A stretch of 64,000 bases of DNA from Zunongwangia endophytica (GCF_030409505.1 NZ_JAUFPZ010000002.1:186001-250000), one strand, 5' to 3'. Counted from the stretch's first letter, positions 36,240 through 45,799 are shown. The notes: a model not told the origin generated them from the letters alone. A program made the numbers and translations.

Positions 36240-36287
36240 ATAGTAATTGAATGATTGCTACGTAAAGCTTTATTAGCGATTTTCAAT

Positions 36288-36320
36288 AAAAAAGCCATCC
36301 TTCTTAGGATGGCTTTTTTT
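36288..36320 (+). terminator. Terminator after the susCD-like operon
   Basis: AAAAAAGCCATCC pairs with GGATGGCTTTTTTT around TTCTTA: a strong stem and a T-tract, about 48 bases after the susD stop. The A-tract on the other side lets it work in both directions. Confidence 0.85.
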
Positions 36321-36453
36321 ATTGCAGTGGTTCTATTATATTAAAACCTTTTGATCTATTATAGATTTATTTCAATTTGAATAGCGATAATTTTTTTCCT
36401 TTTTTCTTCAAAGGCAATTCACTTGTAACAATGATTGTTTTATAAGATACTTT

Positions 36454-36720
36454 CTATGTGCCTATCGCTATGAATAAACCAAGAATGATCCAAATTATGC
36501 CCCAAATACTTAGGGGCATAAAAAATAGATCATGATTTTTGTTACTTTTTTGATGAATAATAATTCCGGTAAATAGATTAAGGATGCCTGAAATTATTAA
36601 ACTGTTAGCTATTATAGTTCTTGATGCATTGCCATCGTCGCTAAAAAAATGAATACCACCTAATAATATAGTAATCGGGATTAATAATCCTAATAGTCCC
36701 CAACCCCTAGAAATTATCAT
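36454..36720 (-). CDS. Small membrane protein, unknown
   Basis: An 88-residue hydrophobic protein with three predicted transmembrane segments (about 5-23, 37-55, 66-86). The family is not recognised. It ends a run of three small membrane-protein genes on the minus strand (37567-36454; gaps of 19 and 21 bases), which may be co-transcribed. Confidence 0.6.
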   Translation of the reverse strand: MIISRGWGLLGLLIPITILLGGIHFFSDDGNASRTIIANSLIISGILNLFTGIIIHQKSNKNHDLFFMPLSIWGIIWIILGLFIAIGT

Positions 36721-36741
36721 ATGTCTTATTTTAGATCTCTT

Positions 36742-37125
36742 CTAAATATGTTCTAGAACCACATCCTCTTTGGGGTTTGGGCCGTATTGATTGTCACTTG
36801 GCTCACTATCTGTAATAAGCAGGATAAGCATCCATATAGATCCTACTAATGGAATAAACCCAACTAATAACATCCATCCGCTTTTACCAATATCATGTAA
36901 ACGCCTTACCGATACCGCGAGCGATGGCAGTAAGGAAGCTAACATGTATAAAACATAAATACCTATAAAAGCCGGAGTTTCTAACCAATTACTTAGACAA
37001 AAACTTAAGAGCATACAACATATAGAAAATATGGCGTTGATTAGCCCAAACATAAAATATTCTTTTCTTCTAGCTCTGCCTTTAAAATCTGAATATTGAC
37101 GGAATACTTTTAAATACCATTTCAT
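36742..37125 (-). CDS. DUF805 membrane protein
   Basis: A 127-residue protein with the DUF805 pattern: a start KGRARRKEYFMFGLINAIF, several transmembrane helices, SVRRLHDIGKSGWMLLVGFIPLVG and the acidic ending NQYGPNPK. DUF805 proteins are common small inner-membrane proteins of unknown role, often in stress-response contexts. Confidence 0.88.
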   Translation of the reverse strand: MKWYLKVFRQYSDFKGRARRKEYFMFGLINAIFSICCMLLSFCLSNWLETPAFIGIYVLYMLASLLPSLAVSVRRLHDIGKSGWMLLVGFIPLVGSIWMLILLITDSEPSDNQYGPNPKEDVVLEHI

Positions 37126-37144
37126 AACTTATATTTTCTTTTGA

Positions 37145-37567
37145 TTAAACTGTAAATAAAAAAGAAGCTGTAATTATCCATATTCCTGAAATTAATCCCA
37201 AAATACCAAGCTTCCCTTGAAGGGGTACAAGTTTTCCCCTTATTTCTTCGCTTTTTTTCTGATAGTTTGATGCATTTTTAGCAAGCATTTTGTTAATGAT
37301 AGGGAAACCTAAAAGAAAGCCTAAACTAGCTTCAACAATACTCCCAATAAATAGGGTAATCCACCAAATAGGAGCATTGCTTAAAACATTTAAACTAAGC
37401 ATGCTAGAAATAATTCCCCAAATACCAAAAATTGAAAATATAACTCCAATCCATCCCTGGTATGGCTCCACTTTATCCAGTAGTTCTTTTGCATTTGGTT
37501 TCTTAGAAAGAATCAAGGAAGGTACAGCAATGATGCTGAGTAGAATTAACGAAATTCCATAAATCAT
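37145..37567 (-). CDS. Integral membrane protein, unknown
   Basis: A 140-residue protein with four hydrophobic segments and two similar halves (EPYQGWIGVIFSIFGIWGIIS and VPLQGKLGILGLISGIWIIT), suggesting an internal duplication. First gene of the three-gene membrane cluster, about 100 bases downstream of the response-regulator gene on the same strand. Confidence 0.65.
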   Translation of the reverse strand: MIYGISLILLSIIAVPSLILSKKPNAKELLDKVEPYQGWIGVIFSIFGIWGIISSMLSLNVLSNAPIWWITLFIGSIVEASLGFLLGFPIINKMLAKNASNYQKKSEEIRGKLVPLQGKLGILGLISGIWIITASFLFTV

Positions 37568-37669
37568 AATATAATTATTTAAGTTTATCTAGATACAAAT
37601 ATCCACTGTTAGCTAGCCTTATATTAGCCGGTAACCAGTGAAATTGATATCCCTGTAAACAGGGTATAA

Positions 37670-38314
37670 TTAAATCATATTATTTTCTATTGCATAGCGG
37701 GTAAGTCCTGCTAAATTTCTTACTTCTAGCTTATTGATGAGGTTTTTGCGATAACTTTCAATTGTATGTTTGCTCAAAAAAAGCATATCTGCAATTTCTT
37801 GGGTGGTATATTCTTTTGCGATGAGTTGTAAAACTTCTTTTTCTCTTTGAGTTAATCTAACTTCAGAAGTTTTTCTATTACTTGTAAGTGTCTTTATTAA
37901 TATAGATTGAATACGAGAAGAAAAGTAATTTTCTCCTGAAAGTATTTTTCTAATTGCTCTCAGTAATTCATTTTGTTCCGCATTTTTAGAAAGGTAACCA
38001 TTAACCTCATCTTCGGTTAAGGTTTTAATTTTAGCTCCGTCCTCAAGCATGCTTATCACCATTGTTTTAATTCCGGGGAATTTCTTTTTAATATTTTGAT
38101 TCAGTGCTACACCATCCATTCCAGGCATATTAAGATCTGTAATAAGCAAGTCAATTTGCTCATTTTGATTTATTTTTAGATATTTCAAAACTTCTTCTCC
38201 ATTCGATGTTGTATGTATAATATGCAAATCGTCTTCCTGTTCTAAAATACTTCGTAGACCGTCTACAAACATTTTATGGTCATCTGCAATGATAATGTTA
38301 TAAGCTGTTTTCAT
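37670..38314 (-). CDS. NarL/LuxR-type response regulator
   Basis: A 214-residue protein: receiver domain (about 5-120) with IIADDHKMF (acidic pocket), LLITDLNMPGMDG (phospho-acceptor Asp) and a late Lys (SKNAEQN), then a LuxR HTH (LTQREKEVLQLIAKEYTTQEIADMLFLSKHTIESYRKN). It is 17 bases after its partner kinase gene, so the two are co-transcribed. Possible targets are the membrane genes immediately downstream (inference). Confidence 0.94.
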   Translation of the reverse strand: MKTAYNIIIADDHKMFVDGLRSILEQEDDLHIIHTTSNGEEVLKYLKINQNEQIDLLITDLNMPGMDGVALNQNIKKKFPGIKTMVISMLEDGAKIKTLTEDEVNGYLSKNAEQNELLRAIRKILSGENYFSSRIQSILIKTLTSNRKTSEVRLTQREKEVLQLIAKEYTTQEIADMLFLSKHTIESYRKNLINKLEVRNLAGLTRYAIENNMI

Positions 38315-38331
38315 GCTCTTGCTAAGTTTTC

Positions 38332-40236
38332 TTATTCCTTCGGAATACTAATACTAATTACCGTTCCTTTGCCCAAATTACTATCTATAGATAAGCTCCC
38401 CTTAAGCTCATAAATTCTATTTTTTAGATTTTTTAAACCTATACCTTCCGATTTTTCGGTTTCAAAACCTTTCCCGTCATCTTCATACATTAAAAACAGA
38501 TTTTCCTCTTCAGAAATATAATTTAGTTGAATCACAATCTGATGGGCTTGGGCATGTTTCACTGCATTTGTTGTTAATTCTTTGATGATACTGAAGATGG
38601 TAACCTGTAGTTTCGTAGGTAAATTATTAATGGCTTCTTCAGGATAGGCATTAAAGAAATAGCACTTATTTTCAGGATCGTTAAATTGTTCAATATAATT
38701 TTCTACGATGGGAACGAAAGACTGCTCTTTAAATTCTTTGGGTAATAAACTATGTGAAATCTCACGAACTTGGTCGTAAGTACTATCCAATTGGTTCTTT
38801 AGATTGATAGCTGTTTCTGATGTTAGATAAAGCCTGTTCATCTGAAGTTTAATAGCTGCGAGATTACCACCTATACTATCATGAAGCTCCTGCGCAATTC
38901 GTTCGCGCTCTTTGGTTTGTATTTTCATGGAAGTTCTGGCAAGCTTTAATTCTTGCTCCTGTTGCAGGCTTTGCATCTCTTTGCGATTTAAATCTTCTTG
39001 TTGCCGATTTATTTCACTTTGTGCCTGTAACTTTTGATAGTACACCACTAGCAATAAAATTATAGGAATCAAAATGATTAGAAAACCAATTAAAACCGCA
39101 TTTTTAATAGTGCGTTGGCGATCAATTTCTATTTGATCTTTTAGCTGAGATTCCTGAAGCTTTATAATCTCCCGCTCTTTTTCTAGGCTTTCGTATTTTT
39201 CTTCTAATTCTCTAACCTGTCGTTCATTTTGTTGCGCTGTAATTATTTTATTAATAGACTCATATTGAGTCATTAAATTATAAGCATTCTCAAAATCTTC
39301 TTTGGCAACATTAAGATTTACAAGAGCTCTATTTACTTTTTTCTGTAACTCTAATCGATTCCAAGAAACGGTGTTAATATAGGCGGAACTCAAGGCAATT
39401 TCAGCAGCTTCATAATTTTTTTCGTTCAAATAAACATAGCCTTCATTTATTACAGCTTCGATATACAAACCATAAAAGCCTTGATTTAAACAATCTTTTT
39501 TTAGTCGCTGAAATTTCTCTAATGTTTGTTGATAAGTACTCTCTTGTGCCTGAAGTTTAGCCAGGTTTAATTGTATGCGGTTGAATAATTTCTTAAGCTT
39601 TTTTGTGGCAGGTAATTGTAATGCTTTATTATACGAAGCTACAGCTAATTCCCATTCTTGTTTTCTATAATAATAATCACCAAATGCAGCGGTAAGAAAG
39701 GAATTAAAGGTATCCTGTGTTATTGCAACCGGTAAAAGTTTATCCAGAATTTCCTTGCTTTTTTTTAATTCCTCTTTTTGTAAATAGGTTTCTGCTAGAC
39801 CTAATTTAAGATAGCTGGAAAATAATTTATCTTTTTCAGTATTTATATTTTCAATACCTCGAATGTAAGTTGCAATAGCCTCATCCAGTAATCCTGTTTT
39901 TCTTTTGGCAGCACTTTCATAATATATTCCGCGGTAAAAATAAAATGTATATTCTGAGTTATTATCTGGTAATTGTAACGCAGATTTTTGAATACGCTCA
40001 CCATATACCAATAAAGAATCTGCCAAGTCTGTTTTATCAAAAATCTGGGCAATGGTATCTAGATAAGCAAGACGTATTTCTGGTTTATTCGTATCTTCTA
40101 ATCTTTCATAAAGAACATGGTCTACATTGGAGGGAAGTATAGGAAAAGCTTTAAAATTAGAATACTTATCCTGCGCCTTCGCCGATATAAAAATGCATTG
40201 AAAAATAAATAAAAAGAGAAACCTACTGTAGGACAT
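38332..40236 (-). CDS. TPR sensor histidine kinase (HisKA_3)
   Basis: A 634-residue protein: signal peptide (about 1-21), tetratricopeptide helices over about 75-330 in the periplasm, a coiled coil, a transmembrane segment (about 380-402, AVLIGFLIILIPIILLLVVYY), a HisKA_3 dimerisation helix with QELHDSIGGNLAA (phospho-His), and a HATPase_c domain with TNAVKHAQA and DDGKGF. Typical TPR-periplasmic NarL-type kinase of Flavobacteria. It signals to the downstream regulator; the ligand is unknown. Confidence 0.94.
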   Translation of the reverse strand: MSYSRFLFLFIFQCIFISAKAQDKYSNFKAFPILPSNVDHVLYERLEDTNKPEIRLAYLDTIAQIFDKTDLADSLLVYGERIQKSALQLPDNNSEYTFYFYRGIYYESAAKRKTGLLDEAIATYIRGIENINTEKDKLFSSYLKLGLAETYLQKEELKKSKEILDKLLPVAITQDTFNSFLTAAFGDYYYRKQEWELAVASYNKALQLPATKKLKKLFNRIQLNLAKLQAQESTYQQTLEKFQRLKKDCLNQGFYGLYIEAVINEGYVYLNEKNYEAAEIALSSAYINTVSWNRLELQKKVNRALVNLNVAKEDFENAYNLMTQYESINKIITAQQNERQVRELEEKYESLEKEREIIKLQESQLKDQIEIDRQRTIKNAVLIGFLIILIPIILLLVVYYQKLQAQSEINRQQEDLNRKEMQSLQQEQELKLARTSMKIQTKERERIAQELHDSIGGNLAAIKLQMNRLYLTSETAINLKNQLDSTYDQVREISHSLLPKEFKEQSFVPIVENYIEQFNDPENKCYFFNAYPEEAINNLPTKLQVTIFSIIKELTTNAVKHAQAHQIVIQLNYISEEENLFLMYEDDGKGFETEKSEGIGLKNLKNRIYELKGSLSIDSNLGKGTVISISIPKE

Positions 40237-40612
40237 ACTAATCCTTTTTTAGAGCCCGCAAAAATACGATTTATATAAAACTAAAAAGCAGTGGTATATA
40301 AAAATCCTTTATAGATTGAGTTTATTCAGAAGTCCGAACATGTTGCAATGGCTCAAATAAATATGCTAATAGTGTCTTTAAGAGATCGCAAATACCTTAG
40401 AAAACACGGAATTTTACGAATTAATCAATATTGTAGGATATGGCATTCGTTTTTTTTATTTATCTGACTTCAACAAAAAAACCGAACACCTAGCATAAAA
40501 AGTGAAGCTCTAAAATTTACACTTTCAGCAGGCGTCCGGCAGCGGAAAAAACATCTAAACAAACAGTTCAACGTAATTGTAAATGAGTTTTATGCTAGTT
40601 AATTTGTTTATT
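40237..40612. other. Intergenic region with an attC-sized inverted repeat
   Basis: 376 bases with no gene. CTAGCATAAAA (40490-40500) is perfectly complementary to TTTTATGCTAG (40588-40598). An AAC (40485-40487) and a GTT (40606-40608) stand just outside, 124 bp end to end, directly after the stop of the 40613-41026 gene. The resemblance to the array's sites may be coincidence. Confidence 0.5.
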
Positions 40613-41026
40613 TTATTCAATTTTTAATGCTGAATATTTCTTTGTTTTATAAATTATCTGATGCTTAAGGAGATTAATTTTTTTGAAATGATCCTGAAGC
40701 CTATTTCTAAACAAAGAATGGGCATCTAGATAAATTTGCTCACAAGCCACATCATCACATTCCTTAATTTTTGAAACTCTATTTTTATAAAATAAACAAG
40801 TACGTAGATGAAATTTGTTCTGTCCCATCTGTTCACTAATGTACGTTAATAGTAAATTGATCGAACTTTTTTTAGTTTCCGTTTTTCCTGCATGATGATC
40901 TTCCAAATAGGATTTATAAAATACAAGTTCAAAATCGATAATTTGAAGACTTTTAAGCCAGTCATTCGCATACTTTTCCATTGTAGCGACATTATTTTCA
41001 TCGTTTAGTACTGGTTCATTTTTCAT
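40613..41026 (-). CDS. Small helical protein, unknown
   Basis: A 137-residue soluble, probably all-helical protein with no signal peptide (NDWLKSLQIIDFELVFYKSYL, then RLQDHFKKINLLKHQIIYK). The order of helices resembles the 128-residue protein at 45404-45790 on the other side of the sigma-54 activator genes, so they could be distant paralogues; I could not align them formally. It lies 50 bases downstream of gdhA on the same strand. Confidence 0.6.
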   Translation of the reverse strand: MKNEPVLNDENNVATMEKYANDWLKSLQIIDFELVFYKSYLEDHHAGKTETKKSSINLLLTYISEQMGQNKFHLRTCLFYKNRVSKIKECDDVACEQIYLDAHSLFRNRLQDHFKKINLLKHQIIYKTKKYSALKIE

Positions 41027-41076
41027 AAAAAAGCTTTAAATATCTAATCTCACTTTTTATCTTTCTGCATTAATGC

Positions 41077-42354
41077 TTAAGGAAAAATTCCTCTTTGTTG
41101 ATAAGCAGTTTCAATTCTAGATATAGCGAGCATGTAAGCTGCGGTTCTCCAATCAATCTTTTTTTCTTCAACTTCGCGTTGAATTCGTTTAAAGTTTTCA
41201 GTAAGTTTTTTCTGAAGTTTCCCCATACTTTCTTCCAAATCCCATAACTCGCCATTACGGTTTTGAAGCCATTCAAAATAACTTGAGATTACCCCACCTG
41301 AATTACAGAAAATGTCCGGAATTATAGTAATATCGTTTCTTAATAAAATAGTTTCACCTTCACTATCTGTTGGACCATTAGCACCTTCCAATATTAGTGC
41401 TGCTTTTATTTTTTCAGCGACAACTGCAGTAATTTGATTGCCCAGTGCTGCGGGAATAATTATATCGCATTCTAAACCAAAGAAATCTTCGGGATCAATA
41501 GTAAATGCATCAGGATAATCTGCAATAGAACCTTTTCTAGGGTTAGAATGTACCGCTAATCCTTCTACATCGATGCCCTCTTTTTTGTATAAGGTTGCAT
41601 GAGCATCTTGCACGGCCAATAAACGCGCTCCTTCTTTTACCAGAAAATGAGAAGCCCAATAGCCAACATTACCAAAGCCCTGAACAATAAATGTTTTACC
41701 CCCTAAACTTTCGCCTTTATTTTCTAAATAAAGTTTTGCTGAAAGAAATACACCATAGCCAGTTGCTCTATCTCGACCTTCTAGTCCGCCTACGCCTAAT
41801 GGTTTTCCTGTAACAATATGTCTATTATGAGAACGCTCTGAAGTTGGAATGGTCGACATATAGGTATCTGCAATCCATGCCATTGTTTGGGCGTTAGTAT
41901 TAATATCGGGAGCAGGAATATCATGTTCGGGTCCTATGTTTTCTCCCAATGCGTAAGTGAATCTACGAGTTATTCGCTCTAGTTCTCCAATGGAATATTT
42001 TCTGGGATCTATTTCTATTCCTCCTTTAGCTCCACCAAAGGGCAAACCGGCAAGCGAGGTTTTCCAAGTCATCCACATGGCCAAAGCTCTGGCAGCATCA
42101 ATATCTACGGTGTCGTGATAACGCAAACCTCCTTTGTAAGGGCCAAGGGCATTGTTATGCTGTACACGATATCCTGTAAAAACTTCTACACTTCCGTCAT
42201 CCATTTTAACTGGAAAGTGAACTATAATTTCACTATTGGAAATGGAAAGGATCTTTCTAATATTAATATTGAGGTCCATACGGTCTGCCGTTTTATTAAA
42301 CTGGCTCATTACCGTAGCATGCATTGATTGTTTTTTTGTTTTTTCCTTTTTCAT
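41077..42354 (-). CDS. gdhA: Glutamate dehydrogenase (Glu/Leu/Phe/Val family)
   Basis: A 425-residue hexameric-type enzyme interconverting glutamate with 2-oxoglutarate and ammonia. The N-terminal domain has GYRVQHNNALGPYKGGLRYH (substrate Lys), SLAGLPFGGAKGGI (catalytic Lys) and PAPDINT. The Rossmann domain has VQGFGNVG. The ending SGGVISSYFEW..N is typical of the NAD-linked GDH subgroup. Five bases upstream is a small Cys-rich gene on the same strand, and a sigma-54 activator/kinase operon is next door, so nitrogen- or stress-linked control is plausible (inference). Confidence 0.93.
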   Translation of the reverse strand: MKKEKTKKQSMHATVMSQFNKTADRMDLNINIRKILSISNSEIIVHFPVKMDDGSVEVFTGYRVQHNNALGPYKGGLRYHDTVDIDAARALAMWMTWKTSLAGLPFGGAKGGIEIDPRKYSIGELERITRRFTYALGENIGPEHDIPAPDINTNAQTMAWIADTYMSTIPTSERSHNRHIVTGKPLGVGGLEGRDRATGYGVFLSAKLYLENKGESLGGKTFIVQGFGNVGYWASHFLVKEGARLLAVQDAHATLYKKEGIDVEGLAVHSNPRKGSIADYPDAFTIDPEDFFGLECDIIIPAALGNQITAVVAEKIKAALILEGANGPTDSEGETILLRNDITIIPDIFCNSGGVISSYFEWLQNRNGELWDLEESMGKLQKKLTENFKRIQREVEEKKIDWRTAAYMLAISRIETAYQQRGIFP

Positions 42355-42359
42355 GAGTA

Positions 42360-42518
42360 TTATTTAAAATGTTCACAAAACAACTTTCGGTGGTCCTTCC
42401 AGGTACAGTTTGTTTGGTGATCACAATTAAAGCAAAGTCCCTTAAGCATTTCTTGCGGTAAGAGGCTACCTAAAGAACTTTTTGAGGTTAACTTTTTGTT
42501 GATAAGATTCGTTTTCAT
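42360..42518 (-). CDS. Small Cys-rich (zinc-ribbon-like) protein
   Basis: From the ATG at 42518 a 52-residue protein ending GLCFNCDHQTNCTWKDHRKLFCEHF, with C-x2-C then spaced Cys residues that could bind one zinc. It is 5 bases before gdhA, so co-translated. Small proteins of this kind recur near sigma-54-type regulators in Bacteroidota, from memory. The 11 codons upstream of this ATG in the same frame are not needed. Confidence 0.6.
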   Translation of the reverse strand: MKTNLINKKLTSKSSLGSLLPQEMLKGLCFNCDHQTNCTWKDHRKLFCEHFK

Positions 42519-42641
42519 AATAATTGAGCTTCGTCTATACCACAAAGTCAAACGCTATACCCAAAAGAGGAATATTTTAATTGAAATATTTATAATATTG
42601 GTTTATAGGTTTTTATATTTCTAAAAAACTTTTGTTTTTTG

Positions 42642-42674
42642 CCCGATGCTGGGGGTTTTAACCCAGCCGGGTAA
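42642..42674. promoter_or_regulatory. Inverted repeat / candidate activator site
   Basis: CCCG-AT-GCTGGG pairs with CCCAGC-CGGG (42642-42671). It includes CCGGGTAA (42667-42674), the complement of TTACCCGG, which also occurs at 45241-45248. The hairpin has no T-tract, so it is not a normal terminator. It could be an enhancer-type site for the adjacent sigma-54 activator. Confidence 0.35.
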
Positions 42675-42688
42675 TAATGCACCGTTTA

Positions 42689-44002
42689 TTACTTTAGTTT
42701 ATTCCGAAGTGTTTTACGATCTATTTTTAGAATTTCTGCAGCTTGCGTTTTGTTTTGATCGGTATATGCTAACACTTTTAGAATATATTCTTTTTCAATT
42801 TCAGCTAAAGAATTAAAAGCTATATCACTAGTATTAATGCTATATTTAAAATGATCTGGAAGTTGCGCAATATTAATTTCATCATCGCTTAAAATTAATG
42901 CACGCTGAATAATGTTTTCAAGTTCTCTTACGTTTCCGGGCCAATCGTAATTCTGTAATAATTCTAAGGCCTTTTCACTAAGTCTTGCTCGTTTTCCATA
43001 TTCCGATCCATATTTTCTTAAAAAATTATTCGCCAGAAATGGAATATCACTTTTATGCGAACGCAGGGGAGGAGTACTTATATTTACCACATTTAAACGA
43101 TAATAAAGATCTTCTCTAAATTTATCGTTTTGCACCATTTTGAAAAGATCACTATTGGTAGCTGCAATGATGCGAATGTCGATTTTTTTAGCTTCCTGCT
43201 CACCGATGCGTTGTATTTGTTTTTCCTGAAGTACTCTTAGCAATCTAGTTTGAACCTTCATAGGAGCATTTCCGATTTCATCTAAAAATATAGTTCCTTT
43301 ATCGGCAGCCTGAAAAAATCCTTGACGGTTTTCTAAAGCACCCGTGAATGCACCTTTAGTATATCCAAATAATTCTGCTTCGAGCAGATCCTCAGGAATT
43401 CCGCCGCAATTAACAGTTATAAAAGGCTGAGCGGCAAATCTTCCTTTATAATGAATCGCTCTTGCAATGAGCTCTTTGCCGGTACCACTTTCTCCTTGGA
43501 TTAAAACCGTAGCTTTGTTGTCTTTAACCCTTTCTATAAGATCGATAAGTTTTTGCATGGGCTCAGAATTTCCAATAATTCCGGCATAGGAAATACTTTG
43601 ACCAGCTTGATGTTGGGGAGTTTTTTGTAAGTTTTTAGGTAAAGCTTTGGCTATCGCATTTTTTAATTCTTCTTTGGTAAATGGCTTAATTAGATAATCC
43701 ATTGCGCCAGATCTCATAGTTTCTAAAGCACCATCTATAGACGGAAATCCTGTGATAACTAGAGCAGGAAGAGCTGGGTAATGGTCGGATACATATTTTA
43801 ATAATTCTCTTCCATCGATTTGTGGCATTTGCAAATCGGTAACAAGTAAGTCAATCTGACTATATTTTAGAATATTTATAGCTTCCATAACACTGGATGC
43901 TTTGTAGGCATGAAAGTTTTGATCTTGAAGTTGCCGTTGAAGCAGTTCTAGCATATCGAAATCGTCATCAACTATCAAGATATTAGCTTTTTTAAATGTC
44001 AT
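42689..44002 (-). CDS. Sigma-54-dependent response regulator (NtrC family)
   Basis: A 437-residue protein: receiver domain (about 6-118, ILIVDDDFDMLELL, LLVTDLQMPQIDG), AAA+ domain (about 140-370) with GESGTGKE (Walker A), the sigma-54 contact loop GAFTGA, and GTIFLDEIG (Walker B), then a Fis-type HTH at the very C-terminus (TQAAEILKIDRKTLRNKL). It opens sigma-54 promoters when phosphorylated. Eight bases downstream of its kinase gene. Confidence 0.95.
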   Translation of the reverse strand: MTFKKANILIVDDDFDMLELLQRQLQDQNFHAYKASSVMEAINILKYSQIDLLVTDLQMPQIDGRELLKYVSDHYPALPALVITGFPSIDGALETMRSGAMDYLIKPFTKEELKNAIAKALPKNLQKTPQHQAGQSISYAGIIGNSEPMQKLIDLIERVKDNKATVLIQGESGTGKELIARAIHYKGRFAAQPFITVNCGGIPEDLLEAELFGYTKGAFTGALENRQGFFQAADKGTIFLDEIGNAPMKVQTRLLRVLQEKQIQRIGEQEAKKIDIRIIAATNSDLFKMVQNDKFREDLYYRLNVVNISTPPLRSHKSDIPFLANNFLRKYGSEYGKRARLSEKALELLQNYDWPGNVRELENIIQRALILSDDEINIAQLPDHFKYSINTSDIAFNSLAEIEKEYILKVLAYTDQNKTQAAEILKIDRKTLRNKLK

Positions 44003-44010
44003 AGTTAAAG

Positions 44011-45102
44011 TTATATCGGTAATAAAATCTGAAAGTTACTTCCGGTAGGTATATTTTCTAGTATTTTAATTTCTCCTTGGTGTGCCTTTACAATTCCGTG
44101 CACAACGCTTAGTCCTAAACCAGAACCTTCCCCAAGTGGCTTTGTACTATAAAAGGGATGGAATACTTTTTTTCGCAGCGCTTTTGGAATTCCAGGCCCC
44201 TGATCTTTAATTTCCATCAGGATATTATTTTTAGTATGGGTAACTGAAATTAGAATAATACTTTTAGGAGGTGAAACGTAGATGGCGTTAATTACTAGAT
44301 TAAAAATGATTTGGGTAAATTGTACAATATCTAACGGAATAACAATATTATCTTTCTCAATTTCAAAATTACAAGTGATACCTGCTTTTTTGAGATTTGG
44401 ACCCAATAAAGATAAAGCCTGTTCGATAATAGGTTTTACTTGCTGTGGTTGCTTTTGATGCGGCATTTCACAGGCGAAAAACATCAATTTCTTTACAATT
44501 TCTCTAGAATAAATACTTGCCTTGATTATTTTTTCAAGATCATTTATGGTTTGCTCGTCTTGATTATGTTCTTGAATAAGTTCAGCAAACCCCAAGATAT
44601 TTCCTAAAGGAGTATTCAACTCGTGCGCTATACCGGCGGTTATTTCACCAAGAATGGCTAGGCGGTCGTTATGTTCAGCTTTTCGTCGTACTAATTCTTC
44701 TCGTTCTTTAATACTTTCTCGTTCAAAAAAGTCACTAATTTCTATAGCAATTTGATTTAATAACTGCTGTTCTTCCTCCAAGAAATCTTTTTGGTCATAA
44801 TATTCAGCATTATAATAGACTCTAATTTTTCCCGAATTGGCTTTATGGTCTGATAGTTTACTTTCTTGGAAAATATGATGATTAGGGATAAGAGCAGTTT
44901 CAATTTGGAAAGTAGTATACTTTAATTGAACTATAGTAGCTTTAGGATATCGCCAGGCATTTTTGGTGATTTCACAAACTTCTTCTAAGGTCTTTTGGAT
45001 ATCGTTAGAATGCTTCCTTAAAACACTCGATATACTATAAAGGCAAGTTAATTCTTTTACCCTTTCTTTTAAGCGATCTTCAACCGTAAATTCTTTGTTC
45101 AT
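44011..45102 (-). CDS. Sensor histidine kinase partner of the sigma-54 activator
   Basis: A 363-residue soluble kinase. The N-terminal region (about 1-145) looks GAF-like or otherwise sensory without transmembrane segments. Then come HisKA with GIAHELNTPLGNI (phospho-His) and HATPase_c with NLVINAIYVS, DQGPGIPK and GSGLGLSVVHGIV. The signal is probably cytoplasmic. Directly precedes the response-regulator gene in an operon. Confidence 0.93.
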   Translation of the reverse strand: MNKEFTVEDRLKERVKELTCLYSISSVLRKHSNDIQKTLEEVCEITKNAWRYPKATIVQLKYTTFQIETALIPNHHIFQESKLSDHKANSGKIRVYYNAEYYDQKDFLEEEQQLLNQIAIEISDFFERESIKEREELVRRKAEHNDRLAILGEITAGIAHELNTPLGNILGFAELIQEHNQDEQTINDLEKIIKASIYSREIVKKLMFFACEMPHQKQPQQVKPIIEQALSLLGPNLKKAGITCNFEIEKDNIVIPLDIVQFTQIIFNLVINAIYVSPPKSIILISVTHTKNNILMEIKDQGPGIPKALRKKVFHPFYSTKPLGEGSGLGLSVVHGIVKAHQGEIKILENIPTGSNFQILLPI

Positions 45103-45403
45103 TTTGTAATAGTCTATGGGATCAACAGCGATAATCGGGCTATAATTATAATACTATGATCCAAAATTTTAAATTATACCATAAGTTGTTTAAAATCAAA
45201 AGTATACTTCTTTTCGCTTGAATTTTACTCTGAGGTGTTTTTACCCGGTGGTACTTTTTTACCCAAAAATATAATTTTTCAGCTTAAAATGTGATTAGTT
45301 AACTAGTTATTAATCAGAATTATAAGGAATATCCGGAATTATTTAATTATATCGGTACAAGCTTTGTTTTTGTGATTGCACGTTTAACTATTGGAATTAG
45401 CAA
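45103..45403. other. Divergent regulatory region
   Basis: 301 bases between the kinase start and the 45404 gene. It contains two TTACCC copies (45241-45246, 45259-45264) and the candidate sigma-54 promoter listed separately; no gene is seen. Confidence 0.5.
45353..45368 (+). promoter_or_regulatory. Candidate sigma-54 promoter
   Basis: CGGTACAAGCTTTGTT compares with the consensus TGGYACR-N4-TTGCW with two mismatches (GG kept; GC is GT). It is 36 bases upstream of the 45404 start and about 90-110 bases downstream of two TTACCC elements, a normal enhancer spacing for the adjacent NtrC-type activator. Confidence 0.45.
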
Positions 45404-45790
45404 TTGAAAATCAATTTTTTTAAACAGGTGTATTCATATAGAGAGCTCTGTATTAAAAAGGATTTAAGAGAAATAGCGATGTGGGAGCTTTTTCTTGAAG
45501 AAATAAATGATGAATTAGGGGATCTTCTAAAACTTGAAAAAGGAATACTAAATGATCTAAGATTAGCTGGTAATTTACAGGGAATGCGTAGAGAGGTTAT
45601 TCTATGTACAGCAGGATTATGCAAGTTTGAACAGGAACTTAAGAAAGAACTTGAATATGGAAAAAATGAATACGGAGACCAACATATCAATTTATATGAA
45701 ATGCATCGTAAGCGATATCTAAGGATTTCTGAAAAATATTTTTTGCTAAAAAAGGATATGCTTAAACGAGTGTTAGAGCGAAAAAAATAA
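45404..45790 (+). CDS. Small helical protein, unknown (possible sigma-54 target)
   Basis: A 128-residue soluble, helical protein (MWELFLEEINDELGDLLKLEK, CKFEQELKKELEYGKNEY, RKRYLRISEKYFLLKKDML). No family is recognised. It is divergent from the kinase/activator operon and preceded by a candidate sigma-54 promoter. The start is uncertain: ATG at 45404 or the later ATG at 45479 (MWELFL) are both possible. Confidence 0.6.
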   Translation: MKINFFKQVYSYRELCIKKDLREIAMWELFLEEINDELGDLLKLEKGILNDLRLAGNLQGMRREVILCTAGLCKFEQELKKELEYGKNEYGDQHINLYEMHRKRYLRISEKYFLLKKDMLKRVLERKK

Positions 45791-45799
45791 ATATTAAAA

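Noticed and set aside
42527..42542. Sigma-54 promoter upstream of the Cys-rich gene (GC-N10-CC on the minus strand)
   Set aside because: Several mismatches, and the start of transcription would fall on the start codon.
42642..42671. Intrinsic terminator after the sigma-54 activator gene
   Set aside because: Good stem but no T-tract in the direction of transcription; kept only as a possible binding site.
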